Source: UBA3839 sp963627995 (lineage in GTDB: Bacteria; Bacteroidota; Bacteroidia; Bacteroidales; Bacteroidaceae). Taken from it: DNA of 64,000 nt. The stretch's first letter is position 1; every line of letters starts with the position of its first letter. Of the stretch, positions 17,052 to 26,016 are shown in pieces. Under the pieces are notes generated by a model that was not told the DNA's origin, searched no databases, and worked only from the letters and a program-made list of their open reading frames with translations. The stretch spans positions 1 to 64,000 of the forward strand of contig CAVGCV010000004.1 of NCBI GenBank assembly GCA_963627995.1. The letters run 5' to 3'. A program made the translations under genes and the position numbers.

Positions 17052-17681
17052 ATGGAGAAACGAATCATACAAGCGTCGCAGGTGCTGTCGCTCCTGTTCT
17101 CGCCGTTCTACGCGCCGCTCTGGGCGTTCGTGTGGCTGTTCAGCTTCAGCCGCTTCCAAATCATGACGTGGTCGTACCGCCTCTATATCCTGGCCGTCGT
17201 CTTCCTGTTCACGATTCTCGTCCCGCGCCTCACCATCAACCTGTTCCGGCGGCTCAACCAATGGACGCACTGGCAGCTGGGGCACCGCCGCCACCGCCAC
17301 ATGCCTTATGTGCTGACGCTCCTGAGCTACGCCACCTGCCTCGCCATCTTCCTGCAGTCGCAGACGAACATGTTCTTTTGCGGCATCATCATGGCGGCCA
17401 TCGTCGCCCAGCTGCTCTGCTCCGTCATCAACCTGTGGTGGAAAATCAGCACCCACATGGTGGGCATGGGCGGACTGGTGGGCATGGTGCTGGCGTTCAG
17501 CTACACGTTCTTCTTCAACCCCACGTGGCTGCTTTGCGGCCTGTTGATTCTGTCGGGCATGCTCGGCACGAGCCGCATGGTGCTGCGCCAGCACAGCCTC
17601 TCGCAGGTGCTGGTCGGCTTTCTTCTGGGCTTCTGCTGCGCCATGCTTTTCCTCATATTCCGCTGGAACTTGTTCGTATAG
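17052..17681 (+). CDS. PAP2-like integral membrane protein
   Basis: 209 residues, six likely membrane segments, beginning three bases after the rpoN stop. It resembles PAP2 phosphatases: RRHRHMPY in the place of the first motif, STHMVG for the second (usual PSGH) and SRMVLRQHSLSQV for the third. In the third motif the usual final Asp is Gln, and the second lacks Pro-Ser-Gly, so catalysis may be lost or altered. The family normally dephosphorylates lipids such as undecaprenyl diphosphate or phosphatidyl species at the membrane. It may be only a structural relative. It is probably translated with rpoN. Confidence 0.75.
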   Translation: MEKRIIQASQVLSLLFSPFYAPLWAFVWLFSFSRFQIMTWSYRLYILAVVFLFTILVPRLTINLFRRLNQWTHWQLGHRRHRHMPYVLTLLSYATCLAIFLQSQTNMFFCGIIMAAIVAQLLCSVINLWWKISTHMVGMGGLVGMVLAFSYTFFFNPTWLLCGLLILSGMLGTSRMVLRQHSLSQVLVGFLLGFCCAMLFLIFRWNLFV

Positions 17682-17715
17682 CATTCGGTAAACAATCAAA
17701 CAAAACAAAACCAAT

Positions 17716-18225
17716 ATGACACCACTCGTTAGCATCATCATGGGCAGCACGTCCGACATGCCTGTGATGGAAAAAGCCGCGAAATTCCTCGATGAAATGG
17801 AGGTTCCGTTTGAAATCAACGCGCTTTCCGCCCACCGGACGCCCGATGCCGTCGAGGCGTTTGCCAAGGGCGCGCAGGGGCGCGGTGTCAAGGTCGTGAT
17901 AGCGGGGGCGGGAATGGCCGCCGCCCTGCCGGGCGTGATTGCCGCCAGCACCACCCTGCCCGTCATTGGCGTCCCCGTCAAGGGCTCGGCCCTCGACGGC
18001 GTGGACGCCGTCCTGTCCATGCTGCAGATGCCCCCCGGCATCCCCGTGGCCACCGTCGCCATCAACGGCGCATTGAACGCGGCCGTGCTGGCCGTGCAGA
18101 TGCTGGCTTTGGGCGACACGGTGCTGGCGCAGAAGCTGGCCGCCTACAAGGCGGGCTTGAAGCGGAAGATTGAGAAAGCCAACGCCGACTTGGCGGAAAT
18201 CCACTTTAAGTTTAAGACAAATTGA
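17716..18225 (+). CDS. purE: N5-carboxyaminoimidazole ribonucleotide mutase
   Basis: 169 residues. This is class I PurE, which moves the carboxyl group of N5-CAIR to form CAIR in purine synthesis. Diagnostic motifs are MGSTSDMPVM (residues 9-18), SAHRTPD with the catalytic His40, and AGAGMAAALPGVIAASTTLPVIGVPV. The C terminus KFKTN is slightly longer than usual. The start follows AAACAAAACCAAT, an A-rich leader with no Shine-Dalgarno. It is 34 bases from the PAP2-like gene and 57 before ispG, so a joint transcript is plausible. Confidence 0.96.
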   Translation: MTPLVSIIMGSTSDMPVMEKAAKFLDEMEVPFEINALSAHRTPDAVEAFAKGAQGRGVKVVIAGAGMAAALPGVIAASTTLPVIGVPVKGSALDGVDAVLSMLQMPPGIPVATVAINGALNAAVLAVQMLALGDTVLAQKLAAYKAGLKRKIEKANADLAEIHFKFKTN

Positions 18226-18282
18226 TGCTCATGCAGCCTTTCCGTCGGGAGAAAACACCGATGGAATGGCCTCCATTAATTT

Positions 18283-20172
18283 ATGAAGAAGACTTTTCTC
18301 CGTCCAGGAAACTGGAACGCACTCTTCAACTACCAGCGTCGTGCGACGGGTGAGGTGAGGATTGGGCAAACGCCCCTTGGCGGCGCAAATCCCGTCCGCG
18401 TGCAGTCGATGACCAACACATCGACGATGGACACGGACGGATGCGTGGCGCAGGCGGAGCGGATTGTCGCGGCGGGCGGCGAGTACGTCCGCCTCACGAC
18501 ACAGGGCATTCGCGAGGCCAAGAACTTGCAGGCCATCAGCGAGCGCCTTCGGGCGCACGGCTGCCGTGTCCCTCTCGTGGCCGATGTCCATTTCAACGCC
18601 AACGTGGCCGATGAGGCCGCTCTCCATGCCGAGAAGGTGCGTATCAATCCCGGCAATTATGTCGACCCGGCGCGCGTGTTCAAGCATATTGAATACACCG
18701 ATGCGGAATATGCCGATGAATTGGCGAAAATCGAGCAGAAGTTCGTCCCCTTCCTGCAAATCTGCAAGGCTCGCCACACGGCCATCCGCATTGGGGTGAA
18801 CCACGGCTCGCTGTCCGACCGCATCATGTCGCGCTACGGCGACACCCCCGAGGGCATGGTGGAGTCGTGCATGGAATTTCTCCGAATATGCGTGCGCGAG
18901 GCGTTCACCGACGTTGTGGTTTCCATCAAGGCCAGCAACACGACGGTCATGGTGCGTACCGTCCGCCTTTTGGTCGATGAGATGGAATGCGAGCAGATGG
19001 AGTTCCCGCTCCATTTGGGCGTGACCGAGGCTGGCGAGGGAGAGGACGGGCGCATCAAGTCGGCCGTCGGCATCGGCGCGTTGCTGAGCGACGGCTACGG
19101 CGACACCATCCGCGTGTCGCTCAGCGAAGCTCCCGAGGCTGAGATGCCCGTGGCCATCGCCCTGCGCGACTACATTCTGCAACGCGAGGGACACACGCTC
19201 ATCCCGGGCGTTTCGTCCGATGAGTTCGACTATTTCATGCCGTCGCGCCGTCCGACAATCCCCGCCGGGAACATCGGGGGCGACCATGCACCTGTCGTCG
19301 TTGCCGACGTGGAGGATTCGCCCCATTCCATCGGGAGTCCTACGCCCGACTATGTCTATTGTCGGCAGCAGCTGCCCCCGGCGCGCCATGCGGGCGTGGG
19401 CTACATCGTGGATGCCCCGGCTTGGGACGGTACGCCCGGCACCTATCCGGCGTTCTCGCCCGAGGTGCTCATGTTTGTCGGTGCGTGTCCTGCCCGGCTG
19501 AAATTCCTCTTTCTTTCCTATGGAGCGCTGAACGCCGAGGTTCGCGCCTGCCTCCGCGTCCATCCCGAGATTGTGGTGGTGGCGCAGTCGAACCATCAAA
19601 ACCGCGTGGGCGAGCTGCGCGCGCTCATCCACGAACTGTGGACGGAGCAGCTGAGGAATCCCGTCGTCGTCTATCAGCACTATGCCGACGACGATTTGGC
19701 TACGCTTCAGCTCAAGGCCGCTGCCGATATGGGCGCGCTTTGCATCGACCGCCTCGTCGACGGCGTGTATGTCAGCCATTCGAGCCATGCCGCCGCGCTT
19801 CAAGGCGAGGGCGTCCGCCTCGGATTCTCCATTTTGCAGGCGGCCCGCTTGCGCACCACCAAGCCCGAGTTCATTTCCTGCCCCGGCTGCGGGCGCACGC
19901 TCTACAACCTCGAGGCGACCATCGCCCGCATCAAGTCCGCCATCCTTGCCAAGGCGCAGTCGAATCCGCGTTTCCGAACGCTCAAAATCGGCATTATGGG
20001 CTGCATCGTGAACGGCCCTGGCGAGATGGCCGATGCCGACTACGGCTATGTCGGCGCGGGCGTGGGCAAGGTGAGCCTCTACAAACAGAAGCAGTGCGTG
20101 GAGCGCAACATCCCCGAGGCCGATGCCGTCGAACGCCTCCTACAGTTCATCGAGCAGGACGTGGCGCGATAG
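18283..20172 (+). CDS. ispG: 4-hydroxy-3-methylbut-2-enyl diphosphate synthase, long form
   Basis: 629 residues. This enzyme reduces MEcPP to HMBPP in the non-mevalonate isoprenoid pathway using a [4Fe-4S] cluster. The cluster ligands are visible: Cys533 and Cys536 (SCPGCGRT) and Cys574 (GIMGCIVNGPGE), with Glu581 as the fourth-site residue. The N-terminal TIM-barrel starts near PVRVQSMTNTSTMDT. It is much longer than the roughly 370-residue E. coli enzyme because of a middle domain of about 250 residues, the form typical of Bacteroidetes, Chlamydiae and plants. The start codon at 18283 lies 57 bases after purE. Confidence 0.96.
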   Translation: MKKTFLRPGNWNALFNYQRRATGEVRIGQTPLGGANPVRVQSMTNTSTMDTDGCVAQAERIVAAGGEYVRLTTQGIREAKNLQAISERLRAHGCRVPLVADVHFNANVADEAALHAEKVRINPGNYVDPARVFKHIEYTDAEYADELAKIEQKFVPFLQICKARHTAIRIGVNHGSLSDRIMSRYGDTPEGMVESCMEFLRICVREAFTDVVVSIKASNTTVMVRTVRLLVDEMECEQMEFPLHLGVTEAGEGEDGRIKSAVGIGALLSDGYGDTIRVSLSEAPEAEMPVAIALRDYILQREGHTLIPGVSSDEFDYFMPSRRPTIPAGNIGGDHAPVVVADVEDSPHSIGSPTPDYVYCRQQLPPARHAGVGYIVDAPAWDGTPGTYPAFSPEVLMFVGACPARLKFLFLSYGALNAEVRACLRVHPEIVVVAQSNHQNRVGELRALIHELWTEQLRNPVVVYQHYADDDLATLQLKAAADMGALCIDRLVDGVYVSHSSHAAALQGEGVRLGFSILQAARLRTTKPEFISCPGCGRTLYNLEATIARIKSAILAKAQSNPRFRTLKIGIMGCIVNGPGEMADADYGYVGAGVGKVSLYKQKQCVERNIPEADAVERLLQFIEQDVAR

Positions 20173-20246
20173 GGGCACGCAGCCGCACCGCTGACCGGAC
20201 AACACTTGGAGCCGCCGTTCGGGCGGCCACGCAACAATACAGAAAC

Positions 20247-21755
20247 ATGGAACAAACGCTTTACATCTACAACACCCTGACCCGCAGGAAGGAAGTGTTC
20301 AAGCCGCTGCACGCGCCCCACGTGGGAATGTACGTCTGCGGCCCCACCGTCTACGGCGACGCCCACCTGGGCCATGCGCGCCCGGCCATTACGTTCGATA
20401 TCGTGTTCCGCTACCTCCGCCACCTCGGCTACAAGGTGCGCTACGTGCGCAACATCACAGACGTGGGCCATTTGGAGCACGATGCCGACGAGGGCGAGGA
20501 CAAGATTGCCAAGAAGGCGCGCCTTGAGGAGCTGGAGCCGATGGAGGTGGCTCAGTACTATGCCAACCGCTACCATGAGGCGATGGACGCGCTCAACGTG
20601 CTGCCGCCGAGCATCGAGCCGCACGCCACGGGCCACATTATCGAGCAAATCCAGCTCGTCGGGGAAATTCTTGCCAACGGCTTTGCCTACGAGAGCAACG
20701 GCTCCGTTTATTTCGACGTTGAGAAGTACAACAAGGCGCACCGCTATGGCGTGCTGTCCGGGCGCAACCTCGACGACATCATCAACAACAGCCGCGAGCT
20801 GGCCGGCGTGGGCGAGAAACGCAACCAGGCCGATTTCGCCCTGTGGAAGAAGGCGCAGCCCGAGCACATCATGCGCTGGCCGAGCCCGTGGAGCGACGGA
20901 TTCCCCGGCTGGCACTGCGAGTGCACGGCCATGGGACGCAAGTACCTCGGCAGCCACTTCGACATCCACGGGGGTGGCATGGACCTCGTGTTCCCCCACC
21001 ACGAGTGCGAGATTGCGCAGGCCGTGGCCAGCCAGGGCGACGAGATGGTGCGCTACTGGATTCACAACAACATGATTACCATCAACGGCCAGAAGATGGG
21101 CAAGAGCCTCGGCAACTTCATCACGCTGCCCGAGTTCTTCAGCGGCAGCCACGAGAAGCTGGAGCGCGCCTACGCCCCCATGACCATCCGCTTCTTCATC
21201 CTGCAAGCGCACTACCGCTCCACTGTCGATTTCAGCAACGACGCACTGCAAGCCGCCGAAAAGGGGCTGGAGCGGCTCATGGACGCCCACGGCCTGTTGC
21301 TGCGGCTTGCGGCCGAGGGCGGCGTGGCATCCGGCGCGGGCGAGGCCGTAGGAAAGGCCTATGTCGATGGTCTCCGCACGAAATGCTACGAGGCGATGAA
21401 CGATGATTTCGCTACGCCGAACGTCATCAGCCACCTGTTCGACACTGCGCGCGTAGCCAATCTCGTCGCCGATCGAAAAATGTCCATTTCATCGGAAGTC
21501 CTCCGCGAACTCATCGACGTTTTCGAACTCTTCGCATTCGACATCCTCGGACTTCGCCGTTCGGCTGCCGGTGGTGGCGGCGAGGCGCGTGAAGAAGCCT
21601 TCGGCAAGGTGGTGGATATGCTGCTCGAACAGCGCATGAAGGCGAAAGCCAACAAGGACTGGGCAACGAGCGACCTCATCCGCGACCGCCTCGCGTCCCT
21701 CGGTTTCGAGGTCAAGGACACGAAGGACGGATTCGCGTGGAAACTCAACAGGTAA
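20247..21755 (+). CDS. cysS: Cysteinyl-tRNA synthetase
   Basis: 502 residues; class I synthetase charging tRNA-Cys. Visible elements are the HLGH form of HIGH (residues 40-43), zinc ligands Cys31 (VCGPTVY), the HCECTAM cysteine and HHECE, and KMGKS (283-287) in place of KMSKS. The C-terminal anticodon-binding helices end DTKDGFAWKLNR. The ATG at 20247 gives the canonical METxxxYIYNTLTR start; the frame is open far upstream inside ispG, but that part has no relation to the family. A short GC hairpin (about 20212-20229) lies in the leader. Ser-to-Gly in KMSKS is a tolerated variation. Confidence 0.97.
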   Translation: MEQTLYIYNTLTRRKEVFKPLHAPHVGMYVCGPTVYGDAHLGHARPAITFDIVFRYLRHLGYKVRYVRNITDVGHLEHDADEGEDKIAKKARLEELEPMEVAQYYANRYHEAMDALNVLPPSIEPHATGHIIEQIQLVGEILANGFAYESNGSVYFDVEKYNKAHRYGVLSGRNLDDIINNSRELAGVGEKRNQADFALWKKAQPEHIMRWPSPWSDGFPGWHCECTAMGRKYLGSHFDIHGGGMDLVFPHHECEIAQAVASQGDEMVRYWIHNNMITINGQKMGKSLGNFITLPEFFSGSHEKLERAYAPMTIRFFILQAHYRSTVDFSNDALQAAEKGLERLMDAHGLLLRLAAEGGVASGAGEAVGKAYVDGLRTKCYEAMNDDFATPNVISHLFDTARVANLVADRKMSISSEVLRELIDVFELFAFDILGLRRSAAGGGGEAREEAFGKVVDMLLEQRMKAKANKDWATSDLIRDRLASLGFEVKDTKDGFAWKLNR

Positions 21756-21766
21756 AGCCCCAAGTC

Positions 21767-21955
21767 ATGGAAAAGCTGAAACGTCTGCTGCTGTGCCTCT
21801 CGCTCCTGTTTTGCACCCTCTGCTTCGGCGCGAGCGTGTGGATGGCGCACGTGCTGGGCGACACCGCGTCGTGGTCGATGGCCGTCATCCTCTTCTGCTC
21901 TGTCGTCTGGCTGGGCATCAACGTGTGGAAAATGTTCCGAGGCGGCGAGGACTGA
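21767..21955 (+). CDS. Small two-helix membrane protein, unknown function
   Basis: 62 residues with two hydrophobic segments (about 6-26 and 33-52) and a short charged tail (KMFRGGED). No recognised family. The ATG at 21767, 11 bases after the cysS stop, is chosen; an in-frame ATG at 21737 would overlap cysS. It is likely the last gene of the ispG-cysS transcript, which ends at the hairpin at 22012-22044. Confidence 0.65.
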   Translation: MEKLKRLLLCLSLLFCTLCFGASVWMAHVLGDTASWSMAVILFCSVVWLGINVWKMFRGGED

Positions 21956-22011
21956 ACCTGCCGGCACCGTCCGCGGCAAGGGCGTTTGCCGCTTGCCGCG
22001 CTTAGATAAGG

Positions 22012-22049
22012 AAGGAGGCTCTCATGTGTGGCGAGGGCCTCCTTCTTTC
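22012..22049. terminator. Bidirectional terminator between the cysS group and dnaE
   Basis: 12-base stem (AAGGAGGCTCTC at 22012-22023 with GAGGGCCTCCTT at 22033-22044, one wobble pair), then CTTT. It lies between convergent genes and can serve both. Confidence 0.75.
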
Positions 22050-22070
22050 GTGCAGGCCGCGCCGTATAGG

Positions 22071-25000
22071 TCACCCGCCACGCTTGTTGATTTTGTACTC
22101 GACGCTCTTGTGGCTGTTGAGGAAGTCGATGAACTCGCGCCCGACGCGGATGCGGTAGTTGCGCGCAAGGAGGTTGGCGCGCATTCCCTTTGCGTCGTGA
22201 ACGCTGACGTAGAGGCGCGCGCCGGCCGCCTCGGAGGAGGCGTGGCGCGTCTCGACCCCGCACTTGCGCACCACGTCGGCCAAGTCTTCCACGAGGGAGA
22301 GAGAGAGGATGTCGATGGGGATGCAGAGGGAGACGGACTCCACGAGCGAATCCTTCACGTCGGACAGCAAGTCCACGCTGTCGAGCACCACCTCGCGCTC
22401 GTTGGGCTGGAACTTGCGGGACTGCATGTGGGCGCGGACGAAAATCGGAGTACCCTCAACGAACATGTGCTGGAACTTCATCCAGTTCTCGCCGAAGAGG
22501 GCGAGCTCGCCCGCCCCGTTGAAGTCCTCCATCCTGACAATGCCATAGGGATTCCCCTTTTTCGTCACGCCCCGGCGGACGGAGGTGACGATGCCCCCGA
22601 AGGTGAGGGCGTCCATGCCCGCAAGGTTGTCCTTGTCGTCGAAGGAGGGCATGGCGACGGAACATACGTGGTTGAGGACGACGGAGTACTCGTCGAGAGG
22701 ATGGGCGGAGAGGTAGATGCCGACGAGCTCGCGCTCGCGGTTCAGCCGCTCCATGTCGCTCCATGCCTCGATGGAGGTCGGCGGCGCGGGGTGCGTGGTG
22801 GCCACTTCCATGCCCATGTCGCCGAAAAGGGAGTTGGCCGCCGCCTGCTTGTCGGCCTGGAAGCGGGTTCCGTAGCGGACCAGCACCTCGACGAACGTGT
22901 CGTGGGCGGAGGGCGAGACGCGCGCGAAGTATGCCTCGCGCGGGATGTCGGCGAAGCAGTCGAACGCGCCGGCCAGCACGAGGTTCTCCACGGTCTTTCG
23001 GTTGCAGGCGCTGAGATTGACGCGCTCGAAGAAGTCGTACACCGTTTTGTAAGGGCCGTGCGCCTCGCGCTCGCGGATGACCTCGGTGACGCCGGCCTCG
23101 CTCACGCCCTTGATGGCGGCGAGGCCGAATCGGATGTCGCCGCGCATGTTGACGGCAAACTTGAGGCGGCTCTCGTTGACGTCGGGCCCGAGCGTGTTGA
23201 TGTCCATTGACTTGCACTCGTCCATCAGCTTGCGTATCTCGGTGATGTTGGAGAGGTTGCGGCTCATCACGCCGGCCATGTAGTGGGCGGGGTAGTTCGC
23301 CTTGAGGTAGGCCGTCTGGTAGGCCACCCACGAGTAGCAGGTGGCATGGCTCTTGTTGAAGGCGTAGGAGGCGAACTTCTCCCAGTCGGCCCAAATCTTC
23401 TCCAGCACCTTGGGGTCGTGCCCGTTCTTGCGGCCGCCCTCGATGAACTTGGGCTTCATGGCGTCGACGATGGTCTTCTTCTTCTTGCCCATCGCCTTGC
23501 GCAGCGCGTCGCTCTCGCCGCGCGTGAAGCCGGCCAGCAGGCGCGAGAGGAGCATCACCTGCTCCTGGTAGACGGTGATGCCGTAGGTGTCCTTGAGGTA
23601 CTTCTCCATCACGGGGATGTCGTACTCTATCTTCTTCCGCCCCTGCTTCCGGTCGATGAAGTCGGGGATGTAGTCCATGGGCCCCGGGCGGTAGAGGGCG
23701 TTCATGGCGATGAGGTCCTCGAACACGGAGGGCTGGAGCTCGCGCAGGTACTTCTGCATTCCCGACGACTCGAACTGGAACGTGCCGATGGTGCGCCCGT
23801 CGCAGTAGAGCTGGTAGGTGGCGGGGTCGTCGATGCTGATGTTGTCGACGTCCACCTCAACGCCAAGGCCCTCGCGGATGTTCTCCACCGCCTCCTTGAG
23901 GATGGAGAGGGTCTTCAGCCCGAGGAAGTCCATCTTGATGAGGCCCGTCTCCTCGATGACGTGCCCGTCGTACTGCGTGCAGCGCAGCTTCTCGCCCGTG
24001 TCCTTGTCGTCGGCCGTGCTGATCGGCACCCACTCGCTGATGTCGTCGCGGCAGATGATGGTGCCGCAGGCGTGGACGCCCGTGTTGCGCACGTTGTTCT
24101 CCAGCATTTGGGCGTAGCGGATGGTGTCGCGCAGGAGCGGGTCGGGCGAGGTGGCCGCGTCCTGCAGCTCCTTCACACACTTGATGGCGTTGGGGAGGTT
24201 CATCTTCATCCCGTCGGGCAGGCGGTCGGGGATGGCCTTGCACAGGGCGTTGGACACGCTGATGGGCAGCTTCTGCACGCGCGCCACGTCCTTGATGGCG
24301 AGCTTCGTGGCCATCGTGCCGTAGGTGATGATGTGCGCCACCTTTTCCGCGCCGTATTTGTCGGTCACCCACTGCAGCACCTTGCCGCGCCCGTCGTCGT
24401 CGAAGTCCACGTCGATATCGGGCAGGGAGATGCGGTCGGGGTTGAGGAAGCGCTCGAACAGGAGGTCGTACTTCACGGGGTCTATCCTCGTGATGCCGAG
24501 GCAGTAGGCCACGACGGAGCCGGCGGCCGAGCCGCGCCCCGGCCCCACCCACACGCCGAGCTGCTTGCGCGCGGCGTTGATGTAGTCCTGCACGATGAGG
24601 AAGTAGCCGGGAAACCCCATCGTCTTCATGATGTGCAGCTCGAACTTGATTTGCTCGGCCACGTTCTCGGGCAGGGGGTCGCCGTAGAGGGGCTTCGCGC
24701 CCTCGTAGGCCAGCTTGGCCAGGTAGTCGGCCTCGAACTTGATGCGGTAGAGCTTGTCATAGCCGCCCAGCCGCTCTATCTTCTTGCGCCCCTCCTCCTC
24801 GCTCATGACGACGCGCCCGTTCTCGTCGCGCGTAAACTCGTCGAAGAGCTCCCGCTCCGTCAGCCGGGCGCGGTAGTCCTCCTCTGTCCCGAAGTCGGCG
24901 GGGATGGCGAAGTTGGGCATGATGGGGGCGTGGTCGATGCTGTAGGTCTCCACCTTGCCGAGCACGTCGATGGTGTTGGCCAGCGCCTCCGGCACGTCGG

Positions 25001-25967
25001 CGAACACGTCGTTCATCTCCTCGCGCGTCTTGAACCACTCCTGCTTGCTGTACAGCAGGCGGTTGGGGTCGTCGAGGTCGCGCCCCGTGGAGAGGCATAT
25101 CAGCCGGTCGTGCGCCTCGGCGTTGTCCTTGTCGACGAAGTGCACGTCGTTGGTGCAGACGAGCTTGACGCCGTACTTGCGCGCGAGGTCGATGATGACG
25201 CTGTTGCACGCCTGCTGCAGCTGGTAGGTCTCGCGGTTGGCGTGCTGCGTGGGGCTGTCCACCTTGTGCCGCTGTAGCTCCAGGTAGTAGTCGTCGCCAA
25301 ACAGGTTCTTGAACCAGCGCACGGCCTCCTCGGCCTTCTCCGTCTGCCCCCGCCGGATGTGCCAGGGCACCTCGCCGGCAATGCACGCCGAGCAGGCGAT
25401 GATGCCCTCGTGGTACTTCTCCAGCTCGGCGTGGTCGGTGCGCGGGCGGTGGTAGAACCCGTCGGTCCATGCGTGGCTGACGAGCTTGACGAGGTTGTGG
25501 TAGCCCGTCAGGTTCTTGGCCAGCAGGATGAGGTGCCAGCCGCTGGCGTCGAGCTTGGTCTCCTTGAGGGCCATCGAGCGGCGCGCGCAGTACATCTCGC
25601 AGCCGAAGATGGGCTTGAAGTCGAGCCTGGCCCTCGCCTTGCGGAGCGCCCCCTCGGCCTCGGCCAGCACCTGCGCGTCCGTCTTGCCCTCGCAGGGCGC
25701 GCCGTCCTTGCCGCCGGGGCGGACGAACGTGCCGTCCCTGATGGCGGCGATGCGCTGCTCGGCCTCCTTGGCGGCCTTGGCGCTGTCGCCCTTGACTTGG
25801 TTCACATAGTTGAACAGTTCCTTGACCCCGAACATGTTGCCGTGGTCGGTGATGGCCATGCCGCGCATGCCGTCGTCCATGGCCTTGTTGACGAGCCTGG
25901 CGATGCTGGCCTGCCCGTCGAGGATGGAGTACTGCGTGTGGACGTGGAGGTGGATGAAGTCTTCCAT
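22071..25967 (-). CDS. dnaE: DNA polymerase III subunit alpha
   Basis: 1298 residues; the replicative polymerase subunit. The N-terminal PHP domain starts HLHVHTQYSILDG (residues 6-18). The polymerase catalytic triad is visible: Asp517 and Asp519 (PDIDVDFDDDGR) and Asp680 (MDFLGLKTL). The helix-hairpin-helix region and OB fold (FGGIVTSVRRGVTKKGNPY) follow near residues 1020-1140. It is longer than the E. coli protein (1160) in the way usual for Bacteroidetes. It starts 50 bases downstream of the MG2-like gene on the same strand, so read-through from tsaE is possible; I see no promoter of its own in that gap. Confidence 0.97.
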   Translation of the reverse strand: MEDFIHLHVHTQYSILDGQASIARLVNKAMDDGMRGMAITDHGNMFGVKELFNYVNQVKGDSAKAAKEAEQRIAAIRDGTFVRPGGKDGAPCEGKTDAQVLAEAEGALRKARARLDFKPIFGCEMYCARRSMALKETKLDASGWHLILLAKNLTGYHNLVKLVSHAWTDGFYHRPRTDHAELEKYHEGIIACSACIAGEVPWHIRRGQTEKAEEAVRWFKNLFGDDYYLELQRHKVDSPTQHANRETYQLQQACNSVIIDLARKYGVKLVCTNDVHFVDKDNAEAHDRLICLSTGRDLDDPNRLLYSKQEWFKTREEMNDVFADVPEALANTIDVLGKVETYSIDHAPIMPNFAIPADFGTEEDYRARLTERELFDEFTRDENGRVVMSEEEGRKKIERLGGYDKLYRIKFEADYLAKLAYEGAKPLYGDPLPENVAEQIKFELHIMKTMGFPGYFLIVQDYINAARKQLGVWVGPGRGSAAGSVVAYCLGITRIDPVKYDLLFERFLNPDRISLPDIDVDFDDDGRGKVLQWVTDKYGAEKVAHIITYGTMATKLAIKDVARVQKLPISVSNALCKAIPDRLPDGMKMNLPNAIKCVKELQDAATSPDPLLRDTIRYAQMLENNVRNTGVHACGTIICRDDISEWVPISTADDKDTGEKLRCTQYDGHVIEETGLIKMDFLGLKTLSILKEAVENIREGLGVEVDVDNISIDDPATYQLYCDGRTIGTFQFESSGMQKYLRELQPSVFEDLIAMNALYRPGPMDYIPDFIDRKQGRKKIEYDIPVMEKYLKDTYGITVYQEQVMLLSRLLAGFTRGESDALRKAMGKKKKTIVDAMKPKFIEGGRKNGHDPKVLEKIWADWEKFASYAFNKSHATCYSWVAYQTAYLKANYPAHYMAGVMSRNLSNITEIRKLMDECKSMDINTLGPDVNESRLKFAVNMRGDIRFGLAAIKGVSEAGVTEVIREREAHGPYKTVYDFFERVNLSACNRKTVENLVLAGAFDCFADIPREAYFARVSPSAHDTFVEVLVRYGTRFQADKQAAANSLFGDMGMEVATTHPAPPTSIEAWSDMERLNRERELVGIYLSAHPLDEYSVVLNHVCSVAMPSFDDKDNLAGMDALTFGGIVTSVRRGVTKKGNPYGIVRMEDFNGAGELALFGENWMKFQHMFVEGTPIFVRAHMQSRKFQPNEREVVLDSVDLLSDVKDSLVESVSLCIPIDILSLSLVEDLADVVRKCGVETRHASSEAAGARLYVSVHDAKGMRANLLARNYRIRVGREFIDFLNSHKSVEYKINKRGG

Positions 25968-26016
25968 GGTTCGGTTGCTGGTGGGATGGGGCGGGGGCGC
26001 GCTGTCTCTCGCGCGC

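Noticed and set aside
20212..20229. Riboswitch or T-box before cysS
   Set aside because: Only a short GC hairpin is present; the leader is too short and has no specifier or T-box sequence.
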